Assembly (NCBI RefSeq): GCF_039769985.1
Contig: NZ_JBDNCH010000002.1
Location: 434,001-498,000 of the forward strand
Direction of reading: 5' to 3'
Length of the DNA: 64,000 bases
DNA from: Ponticoccus litoralis
GTDB lineage: Bacteria > Pseudomonadota > Alphaproteobacteria > Rhodobacterales > Rhodobacteraceae
Positions 47,270 through 55,998 of the stretch are shown here, in pieces. Position 1 is the first letter of the stretch. Every line of letters starts with the position of its first letter. The notes under the pieces are model-generated. The model was not told the DNA's origin. It saw only the letters and a list, made by a program, of their open reading frames with translations, and ran no database searches. The position numbers were made by a program, and so were the translations under genes.

Positions 47270-48196
47270 TTAGGCGACGGCGGGAATCTCGGCCTGCCGG
47301 ACACCCGCGCCCGGCAGCCGGGCTGCGGTGGATTCGTCCACGATCACAACGCGATAGGCCTCTGGCGTGGCAAAGAGCGCATGCAGCAGCGCATTGGTCA
47401 TGGCATGCCCCGCCTTGTCCCCCTCGTAGTGGCCGAGGATCGGCATGCCCGCCAACGCGAGATCGCCCAGGGCATCGAGCATCTTATGGCGCACGGCCTC
47501 GTCGGCGTGGCGCAGACCGCCGGGGCTGAGCACCTTGTCGCCATCCACGACGACGGCGTTCTCGTAGGTGCCCCCCAGCGCCTTGCCCACCGCCCGCATG
47601 GCGTCGACATCAGCGGCGCGGCAGAAGGTGCGGCTGTCGCAGAGCTCGCGCACGAAGGTGCCGTTGGCAAGGTCCAGCCGCTTCGACTGCTCGCCGATGG
47701 CGGCATCCGGGAAAGCGATGCGGAAATCCATCGACAGCCCGTCCCCCGTGGCCGGCGACAGCCGGGCCAGCCCGTGCTGGGTGCGGACCTCGACCGGCGC
47801 AATGATCTCGATCGCCCGCAGCGGCTTGCCCAGCAGGCGGACGCCGCGGGACACGATCCCGCGCACGAAGGGCGCGGCAGAGCCGTCGAGGATCGGCACT
47901 TCGGGGCCGTCGATCTCGACAAGGGCGTTGTGCACGCCGCAGCCCGCCAGCGCGGCCATCACGTGTTCAATTGTCGACACAGAGACCCCGGCGCGGTTGA
48001 CGATGCGCGTGCACAGCGGAGAGACCTCCACCTGATCCCAGAGGGCCGGGATGCAGGTATCGCCAAGGGCGATGTCGGTGCGGCGGAACCGGATGCCGTG
48101 ATCGGCGGCGGCGGGACGGATGGTCAGCCGGGCGGGTTCGCCGGAATGCAGACCGACGCCGTCGAAAGATACGGATGAACGCAGGGTGGTTTGCAC
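47270..48196 (-). CDS. lpxC: UDP-3-O-acyl-N-acetylglucosamine deacetylase
   Basis: An intact zinc enzyme of 308 residues catalysing the first committed step of lipid A synthesis. Zinc ligands are recognisable in STIEHVMAALAG (His), and in RHKMLDALGDLALAG (His and Asp); the catalytic His is in LGHYEGDKAGHAMTNALL. The start is GTG at 48196, supported by GGAGG 6 bases upstream and the conserved N-terminus QTTLRSSVSFDGVGLHSG. It lies downstream of ftsZ, the common location in proteobacteria, but after a terminator, so it probably has its own promoter. Confidence 0.95.
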   Translation of the reverse strand: MQTTLRSSVSFDGVGLHSGEPARLTIRPAAADHGIRFRRTDIALGDTCIPALWDQVEVSPLCTRIVNRAGVSVSTIEHVMAALAGCGVHNALVEIDGPEVPILDGSAAPFVRGIVSRGVRLLGKPLRAIEIIAPVEVRTQHGLARLSPATGDGLSMDFRIAFPDAAIGEQSKRLDLANGTFVRELCDSRTFCRAADVDAMRAVGKALGGTYENAVVVDGDKVLSPGGLRHADEAVRHKMLDALGDLALAGMPILGHYEGDKAGHAMTNALLHALFATPEAYRVVIVDESTAARLPGAGVRQAEIPAVA

Positions 48197-48566
48197 GACA
48201 AACCTCCGGTTGACCTAGAAAACTTCGCACTCCCCCCACGGAAGTGCGACCTTGAAGGGTAGATAGGGTATGGGGGGCGGGCTCTCAAATCAAAGATTGC
48301 AACCGAGTGAAACATCGGCCCGAAAGCCATCGGCAGAACCCCGCCCAATGCCCCGGAAAGACCAATCAAGGCACTGATATAAATCCACTTTTAGAGACGA
48401 GCAGGGAAAGGAAAGACCCCTGATGGCGGCGCCGGAAAGTGCGTGTCACCCCTGCTTTGACAGGCCTCGAAGGCCCCGGATTTTCGCCGGGACCGGGCCA
48501 GCCGCGCCCCGCCGGAATGTCGGGACATGGCCGGCAGCTGTCTTCACCGGGCTCTCCTTCCACAAA
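48197..48566. other. lpxC upstream region
   Basis: About 370 bases between the ftsZ terminator and the lpxC start. The part nearest lpxC (48197-48300) is less GC-rich, as expected for a promoter, but I see no clear -35/-10 pair and no gene. Confidence 0.4.
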
Positions 48567-48603
48567 GAAAAGCGCCCCCCGGATCGTCCGGGAGGCGCTT
48601 TTG
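48567..48603 (-). terminator. Rho-independent terminator of ftsZ
   Basis: A long hairpin with arms around GCGCCTCCCGG and CCGGGGGGCGC (one G-T pair), loop ACGAT, flanked by AAAA and TTTT so that it can act on both strands. It lies 24 bases after the ftsZ stop codon. Confidence 0.85.
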
Positions 48604-48626
48604 TTCGGGGTCCGGCCTCTGGCAGG

Positions 48627-50261
48627 TCAGTTGGCCTGACGACGCAGGAAGGCGGGGATTTCGATCCGGTCGTCTTCGGCATCCGTATCGTGCTGCTGCA
48701 CCGGGGCCGGCGACGGGCGCGACTGCATGGTCGGCTGCTGGCGCCGCGCCTGCGGCGCCTGCCCGCCGTATCCTTCGTTCTGGCCGGTCATCCGACCGAT
48801 CAGCGAATTGACAGAGAAGCGCGGCTTGTCTTCGGCGTGCTGCTGCGGCGCGGGACGGGCTGCGGCCTGCTCTTCACGCTGGCGCGCGGCGGCGGCCTTC
48901 AGCCGGTCCATGGTCTGCGGGCTCGGCGTGCCGGGCACGGCATTGCGGGGCGCCACGTAGTCCTGCGGATCGGCCTCGATGGTGTCCGGCTGCGGGCGGA
49001 ACTCGGCCACCTGCGGCTGGTAGGCGGGCGGCGGCAAGCCGTCGTCCTGAGCCACCGGCTCGGGCTGATAGTGCTGCTGCGGCTCTTCGTACTGCGCCGT
49101 CTCTTCAATGCCCGAGAACAGCGAGGGTTCGGGTTCCGGCGCGTGGGTCGGAGCCGGGGCGGCTGCAGGCGCCTGAGCGGCAACCGGTGCGGGCTGCGGC
49201 GCGGGCGCCGCGGCCTCGGGCTGAGCCACCTCGGTCGACTGCGGCAGCGGCGTGCGCAGCGACCGGCGCGGCACCGGCATGTCGCCGACGTTGTCGGAGG
49301 CATCGATGCCGGTCGCCACGACGGACACGCGCATCCGGCCCCCCATGCCTTCATCCAGCGTCGAGCCGACGATGATGTTGGCGTCCTGGTCGACCTGCTC
49401 GCGGATGCAGTTCGCGGCTTCGTCCAGTTCGAAGAGGGTCAGGTCGTGGCCGCCGGTGATGTTGATCAGCACGCCCTTGGCGCCCTTGAGGCTGATCTCG
49501 TCCAGCAGCGGGTTCGCTATAGCCTTCTCGGCTGCCTGGATCGCGCGCTCTTCGCCCTCGGCCTCGCCGGTGCCCATCATCGCCTTGCCCATCTCGTCCA
49601 TCACGGCGCGGACGTCGGCGAAGTCGAGGTTGATCAGGCCCGGACGGACCATCAGGTCGGTCACACCCTTCACGCCCTGGTACAGGACGTCGTCGGCCAT
49701 CGAGAAGGCGTCGGTGAAGGTGGTCTTTTCGTTGGCGAGGCGGAACAGGTTCTGGTTCGGAATGATGATCAGGGTGTCGACCATCTTTTGCAGGGTCTCG
49801 ACACCCTCTTCCGCCTGCTTCATCCGCTTGGCGCCCTCGAACTGGAAGGGCTTGGTCACGACGCCGACGGTCAGCACGCCCAGCTCACGCGCGGCCTGCG
49901 CGATGATCGGCGCGGCGCCGGTGCCGGTGCCGCCACCCATGCCTGCGGTGATGAAGCACATATGCGCCCCGGCAAGGTGGTCGACGATCTGCTCGATGCT
50001 CTCTTCGGCGGCGGCGGCACCGACAGAGGGACGCGCGCCCGCGCCCAGCCCTTCGGTCACCTTCACGCCCAGCTGCACGCGGCTGGCGGCCCGGCTTTGC
50101 TGCAGCGCCTGCGCATCGGTGTTGGCGACAACGAAATCGACACCCTCGAGGTTCTTGTCGATCATGTTGTTGACGGCATTGCCGCCTGCCCCGCCCACGC
50201 CGAAGACCGTGATACGAGGTTTCAGTTCGTCCTGTCCGGGCATGGAGAGGTTCAGTGCCAT
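48627..50261 (-). CDS. ftsZ: Cell division protein FtsZ
   Basis: An intact tubulin-like GTPase of 544 residues forming the division ring. The GTP-binding core has ITVFGVGGAGGNAVNNMI near residue 16, the tubulin signature GMGGGTGTGAAP near residue 105 and the T7 loop region NLDFADVRAVMDEMG near residue 210. A Pro/Gln/Ala-rich linker of about 200 residues leads to the C-terminal peptide DDRIEIPAFLRRQAN, which binds FtsA and other partners. ATG at 50261 matches the family N-terminus (ALNLSMPGQDELKPRITVFG). It is separated from ftsA by a methyltransferase gene. Confidence 0.97.
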   Translation of the reverse strand: MALNLSMPGQDELKPRITVFGVGGAGGNAVNNMIDKNLEGVDFVVANTDAQALQQSRAASRVQLGVKVTEGLGAGARPSVGAAAAEESIEQIVDHLAGAHMCFITAGMGGGTGTGAAPIIAQAARELGVLTVGVVTKPFQFEGAKRMKQAEEGVETLQKMVDTLIIIPNQNLFRLANEKTTFTDAFSMADDVLYQGVKGVTDLMVRPGLINLDFADVRAVMDEMGKAMMGTGEAEGEERAIQAAEKAIANPLLDEISLKGAKGVLINITGGHDLTLFELDEAANCIREQVDQDANIIVGSTLDEGMGGRMRVSVVATGIDASDNVGDMPVPRRSLRTPLPQSTEVAQPEAAAPAPQPAPVAAQAPAAAPAPTHAPEPEPSLFSGIEETAQYEEPQQHYQPEPVAQDDGLPPPAYQPQVAEFRPQPDTIEADPQDYVAPRNAVPGTPSPQTMDRLKAAAARQREEQAAARPAPQQHAEDKPRFSVNSLIGRMTGQNEGYGGQAPQARRQQPTMQSRPSPAPVQQHDTDAEDDRIEIPAFLRRQAN

Positions 50262-50753
50262 GAATATGTCCGCCTGTGTCTTTGTCACCCAACTGCCGGA
50301 CCTGTCGTCGGTCCGTTATTGTCAACTCTAGCCGCTGTTAACGCGGGCGTCACCAGAAAAACAGCAGATTTCTACCAAATCGGCCACATTCCTGCCGCAT
50401 TTCTGCGAGTTTTCGCCGAGACCGCCATATCGGGTATATTCAGGCAACCCGGACACAAGCATGCCGACAGAGGCCGCGAGACCTGCGGTGCTTGTCCAGT
50501 CGATCCAATGGGGGTCTGCCCGACCCGTGTCAGCCTCGGATGGCCCCTCTGCGGGGGTGTTATGCACATAGTAATCCACAGGCGCCCGAAGGTCACGCCC
50601 GAAAATGCGGAAAGGCGCCCGTTGCGGCGCCTTCCCTCCCGTCAAGCCCGCGCGGCGGCGCAGGGACATGGCGCCTCGGGACCGCGCCCGGCGCGTCGGC
50701 CCGGGCCTCGGCCCACTCCGCCAGGTCGCGGCTTCGGCCCCGCGATGGCCGCC
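50262..50753. other. ftsZ upstream region
   Basis: About 490 bases between the methyltransferase stop and ftsZ. The part next to ftsZ is AT-richer and contains a TTGACA hexamer on the minus strand (50325-50320) and a GTTAAC at 50336-50341, but no good -10 match at the right distance. It probably holds an ftsZ promoter. The longest frame here (50328-50669, minus) does not look like a protein. Confidence 0.45.
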
Positions 50754-51431
50754 TTACACGGCCTCGGCGTCGGTTCTCTGCAGGACGAAAAGCCATGCCG
50801 GGATGTTCTTGTTGGCCTTGGCCTCGACCTCGATGATGTCGGCCAGCGCGTAGCGGCCCCGCCCCCACTGGAAGATCAGGTAGGGCATCACCATGGGATG
50901 CGCGCCGAAGGGATCCTTGGCCCCGGCCTCCTGCGCGGAATGGCCCATGGTGTGCTCGATGTAGATGCAGCCCTTCGGCTGGATCTGCCGGGCCCAGCTG
51001 GCCAGCGCCTTCTGCGGCTCCATCGCCTGATCCAGAGAGTTGGTATAGACGAAGTCGAACCGGCCCTCCCACTCGGGGTTCGGATCGTGGAAATCCCAGG
51101 TCACCATGTGGTCGAACTGGGTCGCGGTGTCCGAGATGTCGGTCCCGATCACGTCGCCGTCCAGCGCCCGGCGCAGATGCGCAACCTCAAAGCCGTTGCG
51201 GGCACCGTGGCAGATGCCGCTCTTGCCCAGCCCGCGCGCGCGCAGGTCCGCCACCACGCGGTCGAGCACGGTTTCATCCGCCCAGACCTTGTCCAGCTTG
51301 CGCTTGTTGTGGTGGATCTGCGTCTTGCGATACTCGTCGTAGCCGCCCGGATAGTCATGCAGGTAAACCGCCTGATCGGACCGATCGGGCGTCTTGCCGC
51401 CTTTGCCAAGCAGCTTCTTGAGAAAACTCAT
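50754..51431 (-). CDS. SAM-dependent methyltransferase between ftsA and ftsZ
   Basis: An intact protein of 225 residues. After a basic N-terminus (SFLKKLLGKGGK) comes a class I methyltransferase fold: CHGARNGFEVAHLRRAL stands where motif I is expected, VIGTDISDTATQFDHM is the acidic loop, WDFHDPNPEWEGRFDFVYTN motif IV and IQPKGCIYIEHTMGHS the following strand. The pattern is like methyltransferases seen in surface-polysaccharide clusters; the substrate is unknown. It starts 16 bases after the ftsA stop and so is likely in the same transcript. This is an unusual insert in the dcw cluster. Confidence 0.82.
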   Translation of the reverse strand: MSFLKKLLGKGGKTPDRSDQAVYLHDYPGGYDEYRKTQIHHNKRKLDKVWADETVLDRVVADLRARGLGKSGICHGARNGFEVAHLRRALDGDVIGTDISDTATQFDHMVTWDFHDPNPEWEGRFDFVYTNSLDQAMEPQKALASWARQIQPKGCIYIEHTMGHSAQEAGAKDPFGAHPMVMPYLIFQWGRGRYALADIIEVEAKANKNIPAWLFVLQRTDAEAV

Positions 51432-51446
51432 CTGAACAGCACCTTG

Positions 51447-52775
51447 TTACCAGTTCTCGCGGAACCACTGCACGGCACGCTTCAGGCTGCGCGCGGGCAG
51501 CCGGTCGACCGGCAGTTCGAAATCCCACCATTCGTCCTGCGGATGCGCCGCGAAAAGGCACAGGCCCACCGCACTGGCAAAGCCCGGCCCGGTCGCCGCC
51601 TGCGGCAGGCCATGCACGCGCAGCGGACGGCCAAGGCGCACCTGCTGGCCGAGGATCTTGGAGGCGAGGCCGTCGAGGCCGGGGATCTGGCTGGCCGCGC
51701 CGGTCAGCACGATCTGCTGGCTGGGCAGGTGGTCGAAGCCCGCCACGTCCAGCCGCACGCGCACTTCTTCGAGGATCTCCTCGACACGCGGGCGCATGAT
51801 GCCGATCAGCTCGGCACGGCTGACGGTGCGGCGGTCGTGTTCCCAGTCACCGGTCTCGCCGCCGGTCTCGATCATCTCGCGGTCGTCCATCCCGGTGGCC
51901 ACGACGCCGCCATAGAAGGTCTTGATGCGCTCGGCGGTGGCCATCGGCACCTGCAGCCCCATGGAGATATCAGAGGTCACGTGGTCGCCGCCCATCCGCA
52001 CGGTGTCGGCATAAATCATGTGCTTCTTGATAAAGATCGACAGGCCGGTCGCGCCGCCGCCCATGTCGATGCAGGCCGCGCCCAGTTCCTGCTCGTCCTC
52101 GACCAGCGCCGAGATGCCCGAGACATAGGCGGAAGAGGCCAGACCGGCCAGTTCCAGATCGCAGCGCTTGACGCAATAGGCGAGGTTCTGGATCGCCTGC
52201 GCATCGACGGTCAGCATGTGCATGTCGCAGGACAGCTCGTTGCCGATCTGCCCGCGCGGGTCGATCAGGCCAGAGCGATGGTCCAGCGCGAAGTTCACCG
52301 GCTGCGCGTGCAGCACCTCGCGCCCGTGGCCGAAGTCCGGCGCGTCGCAGGCCGAGAGCACCCGGGCCACGTCCTGCTCGTCCACCGTGGTGCCCATGAC
52401 CTCGACCTGCCCGGCCAGCCCGTAGCTGCGCGGCTCGGCACCCGAGAAGGCGGCGATGACATGGTCGACCCGGATGCCCGCCATCTTCTGCGCCGCCTGC
52501 ACGGCGGTGCGGATCGCGCGCTCGGTCTCGCTCATCGAGTGGATCTCGCCGAAGCGCACGCCCCGCGACCGCGTGGTTGCCGCGCCGATCACCCGAAAGC
52601 CGGACTGCCCGGCCAGCGACCCGATGCCGTCGTCGCTGGGGTCGGTCCCGTCGAAGCGCAGCACGAGGCAGGCGATCTTCGAGGACCCGACGTCCAGGAT
52701 CGCCACGACACCGCGCTGCATGGCGGCGCGGCGCATGTTCCGCATGGCCCTTTGGGATTCGTACAGCTCGATCAT
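51447..52775 (-). CDS. ftsA: Cell division protein FtsA
   Basis: An intact actin-like ATPase of 442 residues that ties FtsZ to the membrane. Nucleotide-binding motifs are VVAILDVGSSKIACLVLR near residue 24, AACIDMGGGATGLSIF near residue 237 and QQIVLTGAASQIPGLDGLAS near residue 365; the C-terminal amphipathic helix is SLKRAVQWFRENW. ATG at 52775 lies two bases after the ftsQ stop. It is the middle gene of ftsQ-ftsA-methyltransferase. Confidence 0.96.
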   Translation of the reverse strand: MIELYESQRAMRNMRRAAMQRGVVAILDVGSSKIACLVLRFDGTDPSDDGIGSLAGQSGFRVIGAATTRSRGVRFGEIHSMSETERAIRTAVQAAQKMAGIRVDHVIAAFSGAEPRSYGLAGQVEVMGTTVDEQDVARVLSACDAPDFGHGREVLHAQPVNFALDHRSGLIDPRGQIGNELSCDMHMLTVDAQAIQNLAYCVKRCDLELAGLASSAYVSGISALVEDEQELGAACIDMGGGATGLSIFIKKHMIYADTVRMGGDHVTSDISMGLQVPMATAERIKTFYGGVVATGMDDREMIETGGETGDWEHDRRTVSRAELIGIMRPRVEEILEEVRVRLDVAGFDHLPSQQIVLTGAASQIPGLDGLASKILGQQVRLGRPLRVHGLPQAATGPGFASAVGLCLFAAHPQDEWWDFELPVDRLPARSLKRAVQWFRENW

Positions 52776-52777
52776 TG

Positions 52778-53767
52778 TTATTGGTCCCCACCGGCTTTGG
52801 ATGCCTTGACGCGCCAGAGTTCCTGCAAGGCGTCGTCGCTCAATCTGATGGTCGGGCGATGCGGCAGCCGAAGATCGACCGCCAGCAGATCGCGCGACAG
52901 AAGTTTGACATGCGGCGCCAGCGCCAGCGCCGTCACATGCTCCAGCGCCCGCACGGCACCGTTCTCGGGCAGAAGGATGCGCTGATCCCGATCCAGCACC
53001 GCATCCCAGCGCCGGGCGCCCATGCGCTCGAAGCCGCGCAGCCGCCCCTGCAGGGGTTCCGCCGCCCGATACAGCGCCAGCGCCTCGGAAACGACCTCGC
53101 GCATGCTCAGCCGCAACGCCTCGGCGCGCCGCCGGTCCGCATCGGACAGCGTCGCCGAGCGCGCCGCCAGAAGCGCCGCATCCTCGGGACGCAGGATGTC
53201 GCCCGCGATGACCGGCAGGTCGGCATGCTCCATCCGGCTGCCCGCCGGTCCGACGGTGACCCCCTCCTCGTCCAGCAGGAACAGCCCGTCCGCGGCACGC
53301 CACAACACCACCGGCTGCCGCTCGACCACGTCCACCTGCAGGACACCGCTCTGCCGGATGCGCAGATCGAGCACGAGCGGACGGCGTCCAGCGCCGCCAC
53401 CCGGGCCTGCATCTCGGTCAGGTCCAGCTCGAAAGAGCTGATCGGGAAATCGACCGGGATCTCGGCCCGGATCGCACTGGGCCACCGGCACAGAGGCGCC
53501 GTCGACCGCCATCAGCTTGACCTGGAACTCGGGGCGGTTCTGCACCGCCGCCTGCACGTCGCTGACCATCAGGTTGAAGGCCTCGCGGTTGGCCTCGGTC
53601 GAGAACCACAGCGAGGCGCCGCCGAAACACAGCGCGACGGGCAGCCCGACCCGCAGGGTGAAGCGGAACAGCGGCGTCAGCATCAGCCGCTCCATCCGGT
53701 AGCGCATGCGCGAGACGCGCGGGTCCAGCCGCGCCATCTGCGGCCCGTCGTGGTTCACCTCGACCAT
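52778..53767 (-). CDS. ftsQ: Cell division protein FtsQ (two compensating frameshifts)
   Basis: A bitopic membrane protein of the divisome, about 329 residues. A short cytosolic part (DPRVSRMRYRMERLMLTP) is followed by a membrane segment (FTLRVGLPVALCFGGASLWF), the POTRA part (VKLMAVDGASVPVAQ) and the FtsQ domain (VLQVDVVERQPVVLWR and later RWDAVLDRDQRILLPENGAV). The single open frame hides an out-of-frame stretch: one extra base near 53476 and one missing near 53374. The true reading between them is AIRAEIPVDFPISSFELDLT then EMQARVAALDAVRS. Start at 53767 fits family length; ATG at 53845 is an alternative. Confidence 0.88.
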   Translation of the reverse strand: MVEVNHDGPQMARLDPRVSRMRYRMERLMLTPLFRFTLRVGLPVALCFGGASLWFSTEANREAFNLMVSDVQAAVQNRPEFQVKLMAVDGASVPVAQCDPGRDPGRFPDQLFRAGPDRDAGPGGGAGRRPLVLDLRIRQSGVLQVDVVERQPVVLWRAADGLFLLDEEGVTVGPAGSRMEHADLPVIAGDILRPEDAALLAARSATLSDADRRRAEALRLSMREVVSEALALYRAAEPLQGRLRGFERMGARRWDAVLDRDQRILLPENGAVRALEHVTALALAPHVKLLSRDLLAVDLRLPHRPTIRLSDDALQELWRVKASKAGGDQ

Positions 53768-53855
53768 GCCGCCCCCGGTTTCCGCCAGCAGGCGCGACCA
53801 GACCGCGCCGTCGCGCCGCCCCGGGCGCGCCGGCGCGCCGGTCATCCAGACCCCC

Positions 53856-53960
53856 GTGCTTCTTCTTGGCCCAAATACCCCGAAACCGCAGCCGCCGCGC
53901 AGCGCGCCCTCGGCCCATGCCGCGAACCCGGTGCTTCTGCTGTGCACAAACACCCCGGCG
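53856..53960. repeat. Two copies of the conserved repeat box between ddl and ftsQ
   Basis: GTGCTTCTTCTTGGCCCAAA-type box at 53856-53886, continuing into TACCCCG, and a degenerate copy GTGCTTCTGCTGTGCACAAA at 53931-53950, continuing into CACCCCG. They are the same box as at 17453 and 41124 but without the strong hairpin. Confidence 0.65.
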
Positions 53961-53985
53961 CCCCGGCCCGCCGGCGGCCCCTCCG

Positions 53986-54900
53986 TCAGCGATCGCATGA
54001 GGCATCCTCCACCATCCAGGCGCAGAACCGGCCGAAACTCAGGCCGACCAGCCCGGCGTGCTCGGGCGAGAGCGAGGTCGGCGTCATGCCCGGCTGGGTG
54101 TTGGTCTCCAGCAGGATCAGCCCGTCCAGGCCCCGGTCCTCGTCCCAGCGGAAATCGGTGCGCGACACGCCCCGGCACCCCAGCGCCCGATGCGCGCGCA
54201 GCGCGTAGTCGAGGCAGGCCTCGGTGATCTCGGCGGGGATCTCGGCGGGGCAGACGTGGCGCGACCCGCCCGCCTTGTACTTGGCGTCGTAGTCGTACCA
54301 GCCATCGGTCACGATATCGGTCACCCCAAGCGCGCGGTCGCCCATGACCGTGGTGGTCAGTTCCCGGCCCGGCGCGAAGGCCTCGACCATGACCACCCCG
54401 GGCATGTCCTCGGACAGGCGCGGCGGCGTGTTGGCGCCCTTGTCGACGAGGTAGACACCCACCGAAGAGCCTTCGTTGTAGGGTTTGACCACATAGGGCG
54501 GCGCCATGACATGCCGCGCCATGACCTCGGCCTTCTCGGCCAGCAGGCTCTCGCAGACCGGCAGACCGGCGGCGCGGTAGACCTGCTTGGTCCGCTCCTT
54601 GTCCATGGCCAGCGCCGAGGCCAGCACGCCGGAATGGGTATAGGGCAGCCGCAGCCACTCCAGCATGCCCTGCACGCAGCCGTCCTCGCCCCAGCGCCCA
54701 TGCAGCGCATTGAAGACCACGTCGGGCTTCAGCGCCTGCAACCGGGCGACCAGGTCCGGCCCGGCATCCACCTCGGTGACATCATATCCTTCGCCCCTCA
54801 GGGCGGCGGCACATTCCCGACCGGAAACCAGCGAGACCTCGCGTTCAGCCGAGGGTCCGCCCTTCAATACCGCCACCTTCGGGAGTGTCCTGCTCGACAT
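53986..54900 (-). CDS. ddl: D-alanine--D-alanine ligase
   Basis: An intact ATP-grasp enzyme of 304 residues making the D-Ala-D-Ala dipeptide of peptidoglycan. Motifs are VAVLKGGPSAEREVSLVSG at the N-terminus, NALHGRWGEDGCVQGMLEWL near residue 63, PYVVKPYNEGSSVGVYLV near residue 134 and the metal-binding LILLETNTQPGMTPTSLSPE near residue 268. It lies between murB and ftsQ as in other alphaproteobacteria. Confidence 0.96.
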   Translation of the reverse strand: MSSRTLPKVAVLKGGPSAEREVSLVSGRECAAALRGEGYDVTEVDAGPDLVARLQALKPDVVFNALHGRWGEDGCVQGMLEWLRLPYTHSGVLASALAMDKERTKQVYRAAGLPVCESLLAEKAEVMARHVMAPPYVVKPYNEGSSVGVYLVDKGANTPPRLSEDMPGVVMVEAFAPGRELTTTVMGDRALGVTDIVTDGWYDYDAKYKAGGSRHVCPAEIPAEITEACLDYALRAHRALGCRGVSRTDFRWDEDRGLDGLILLETNTQPGMTPTSLSPEHAGLVGLSFGRFCAWMVEDASCDR

Positions 54901-55077
54901 CCCAAACCGCCTCTTCCGGCGCGACGACCGTTCCGTCGCTGCGCACTTCTATGCAGCTTATATGGTGCTGCCTGTCTTCTGCCGGGGCCGTTTTCCGGCC
55001 CATTTTTTTTCGCCCGGACCGCGTGGGGTCCGACCTTGTCAGGGCCGGTTTCGGCCCAATCTTGGCGGGTCGCGCAG

Positions 55078-55998
55078 TTACCCTGCTTCGCCGACCCGCA
55101 TGATTTCCCAGTGTAACTCTATTCCGCTGTGTTGGAAAACCCTTTTTCGCACTTCCTCGCCAAGTGATTCGAGGTCCGCCGCGGTGGCCCCCCCGGCGTT
55201 GACAAGGAAGTTCGAATGCTTCGGGCTCATCTGCGCGCCGCCCAGCGTGGCACCGCGCATTCCGGCCTCGTCGATGACCTTCCAGGCCTTCAGATCGTGC
55301 ACGTCATCCGCCCGCCCGGTCGAGGAGAACCCCGCCGGGTTGCGAAAGGTGCTGCCGGCGGTGCGATCCTTGGTGGGCTGGGTCTCGTCGCGCTTCTTCA
55401 GCTGCGCCTCCATGCGCGCGGCCAGCGCGGCAGGATCGCCCGGCAGCCCCTCGAAGACCGCCTCGACGATCACCGCGCCCTCGGGCAGGCTGCTCTGCCG
55501 GTACTGCAGGTCCAGCGCGGCGGCGTCCAGCACCGCCTCGCGACCGTCGCGCAGCACCACCGTCACCGCCTTGAGGTGATCGGCGGTATAGGTGCCGTAG
55601 CATCCGGCGTTCATGCGCACGGCGCCGCCGATGCTGCCGGGGATGGTGCGCAGGAAGGTCAGGTCGACGCCCGCCTCGGCGGCGCGCACGGCCACATGGG
55701 CGTCCAGCGCCGCGGCGCCCACGGTGACCCGCCTGCCCTCGACCGAGATCCCGTTGAAGCCCCGGCCCAAACGGATGACCACGGCCCGCAGCCCGCCGTC
55801 CCGCACGATCAGGTTGGACCCGACGCCCATCGGAAAGACCGGCACCGCCGGATCCAGCGCCGCAAGGAAGGCCTTCAGGTCCTCTCGGTCGGCGGGCTGG
55901 AACAGCCAGTCGGCGGGACCGCCGACGCGCAGCCAGGTCAGGTCGTTCAGGGGACGGTCCGGGGTCAGCCGGCCACGGGTCTGGGGCATCTGGATCAT
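55078..55998 (-). CDS. murB: UDP-N-acetylenolpyruvoylglucosamine reductase
   Basis: An intact FAD enzyme of 306 residues, the second step of UDP-MurNAc synthesis. FAD-binding motifs are NDLTWLRVGGPADWLFQPAD near residue 18 and PMGVGSNLIVRDGG near residue 56; RTIPGSIGGAVRMNAGCYG is near residue 116, and catalytic residues lie in GSTFRNPAGF (Ser) and in the C-terminal HSNFLVNAGGATAADLE region. Its ATG overlaps the stop of a small upstream frame as ATGA. Confidence 0.96.
   Translation of the reverse strand: MIQMPQTRGRLTPDRPLNDLTWLRVGGPADWLFQPADREDLKAFLAALDPAVPVFPMGVGSNLIVRDGGLRAVVIRLGRGFNGISVEGRRVTVGAAALDAHVAVRAAEAGVDLTFLRTIPGSIGGAVRMNAGCYGTYTADHLKAVTVVLRDGREAVLDAAALDLQYRQSSLPEGAVIVEAVFEGLPGDPAALAARMEAQLKKRDETQPTKDRTAGSTFRNPAGFSSTGRADDVHDLKAWKVIDEAGMRGATLGGAQMSPKHSNFLVNAGGATAADLESLGEEVRKRVFQHSGIELHWEIMRVGEAG

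Noticed and set aside
50328..50669. A minus-strand frame of 113 codons upstream of ftsZ
   Set aside because: No family pattern, and it occupies the expected ftsZ promoter region.
48423..52985. A plus-strand open frame of about 1,500 codons opposite ftsZ, the methyltransferase and ftsA
   Set aside because: It lies antisense to well-conserved genes, is rich in His/Arg/Gly/Asp in the way of mirror frames at high GC, and has no recognisable domain.
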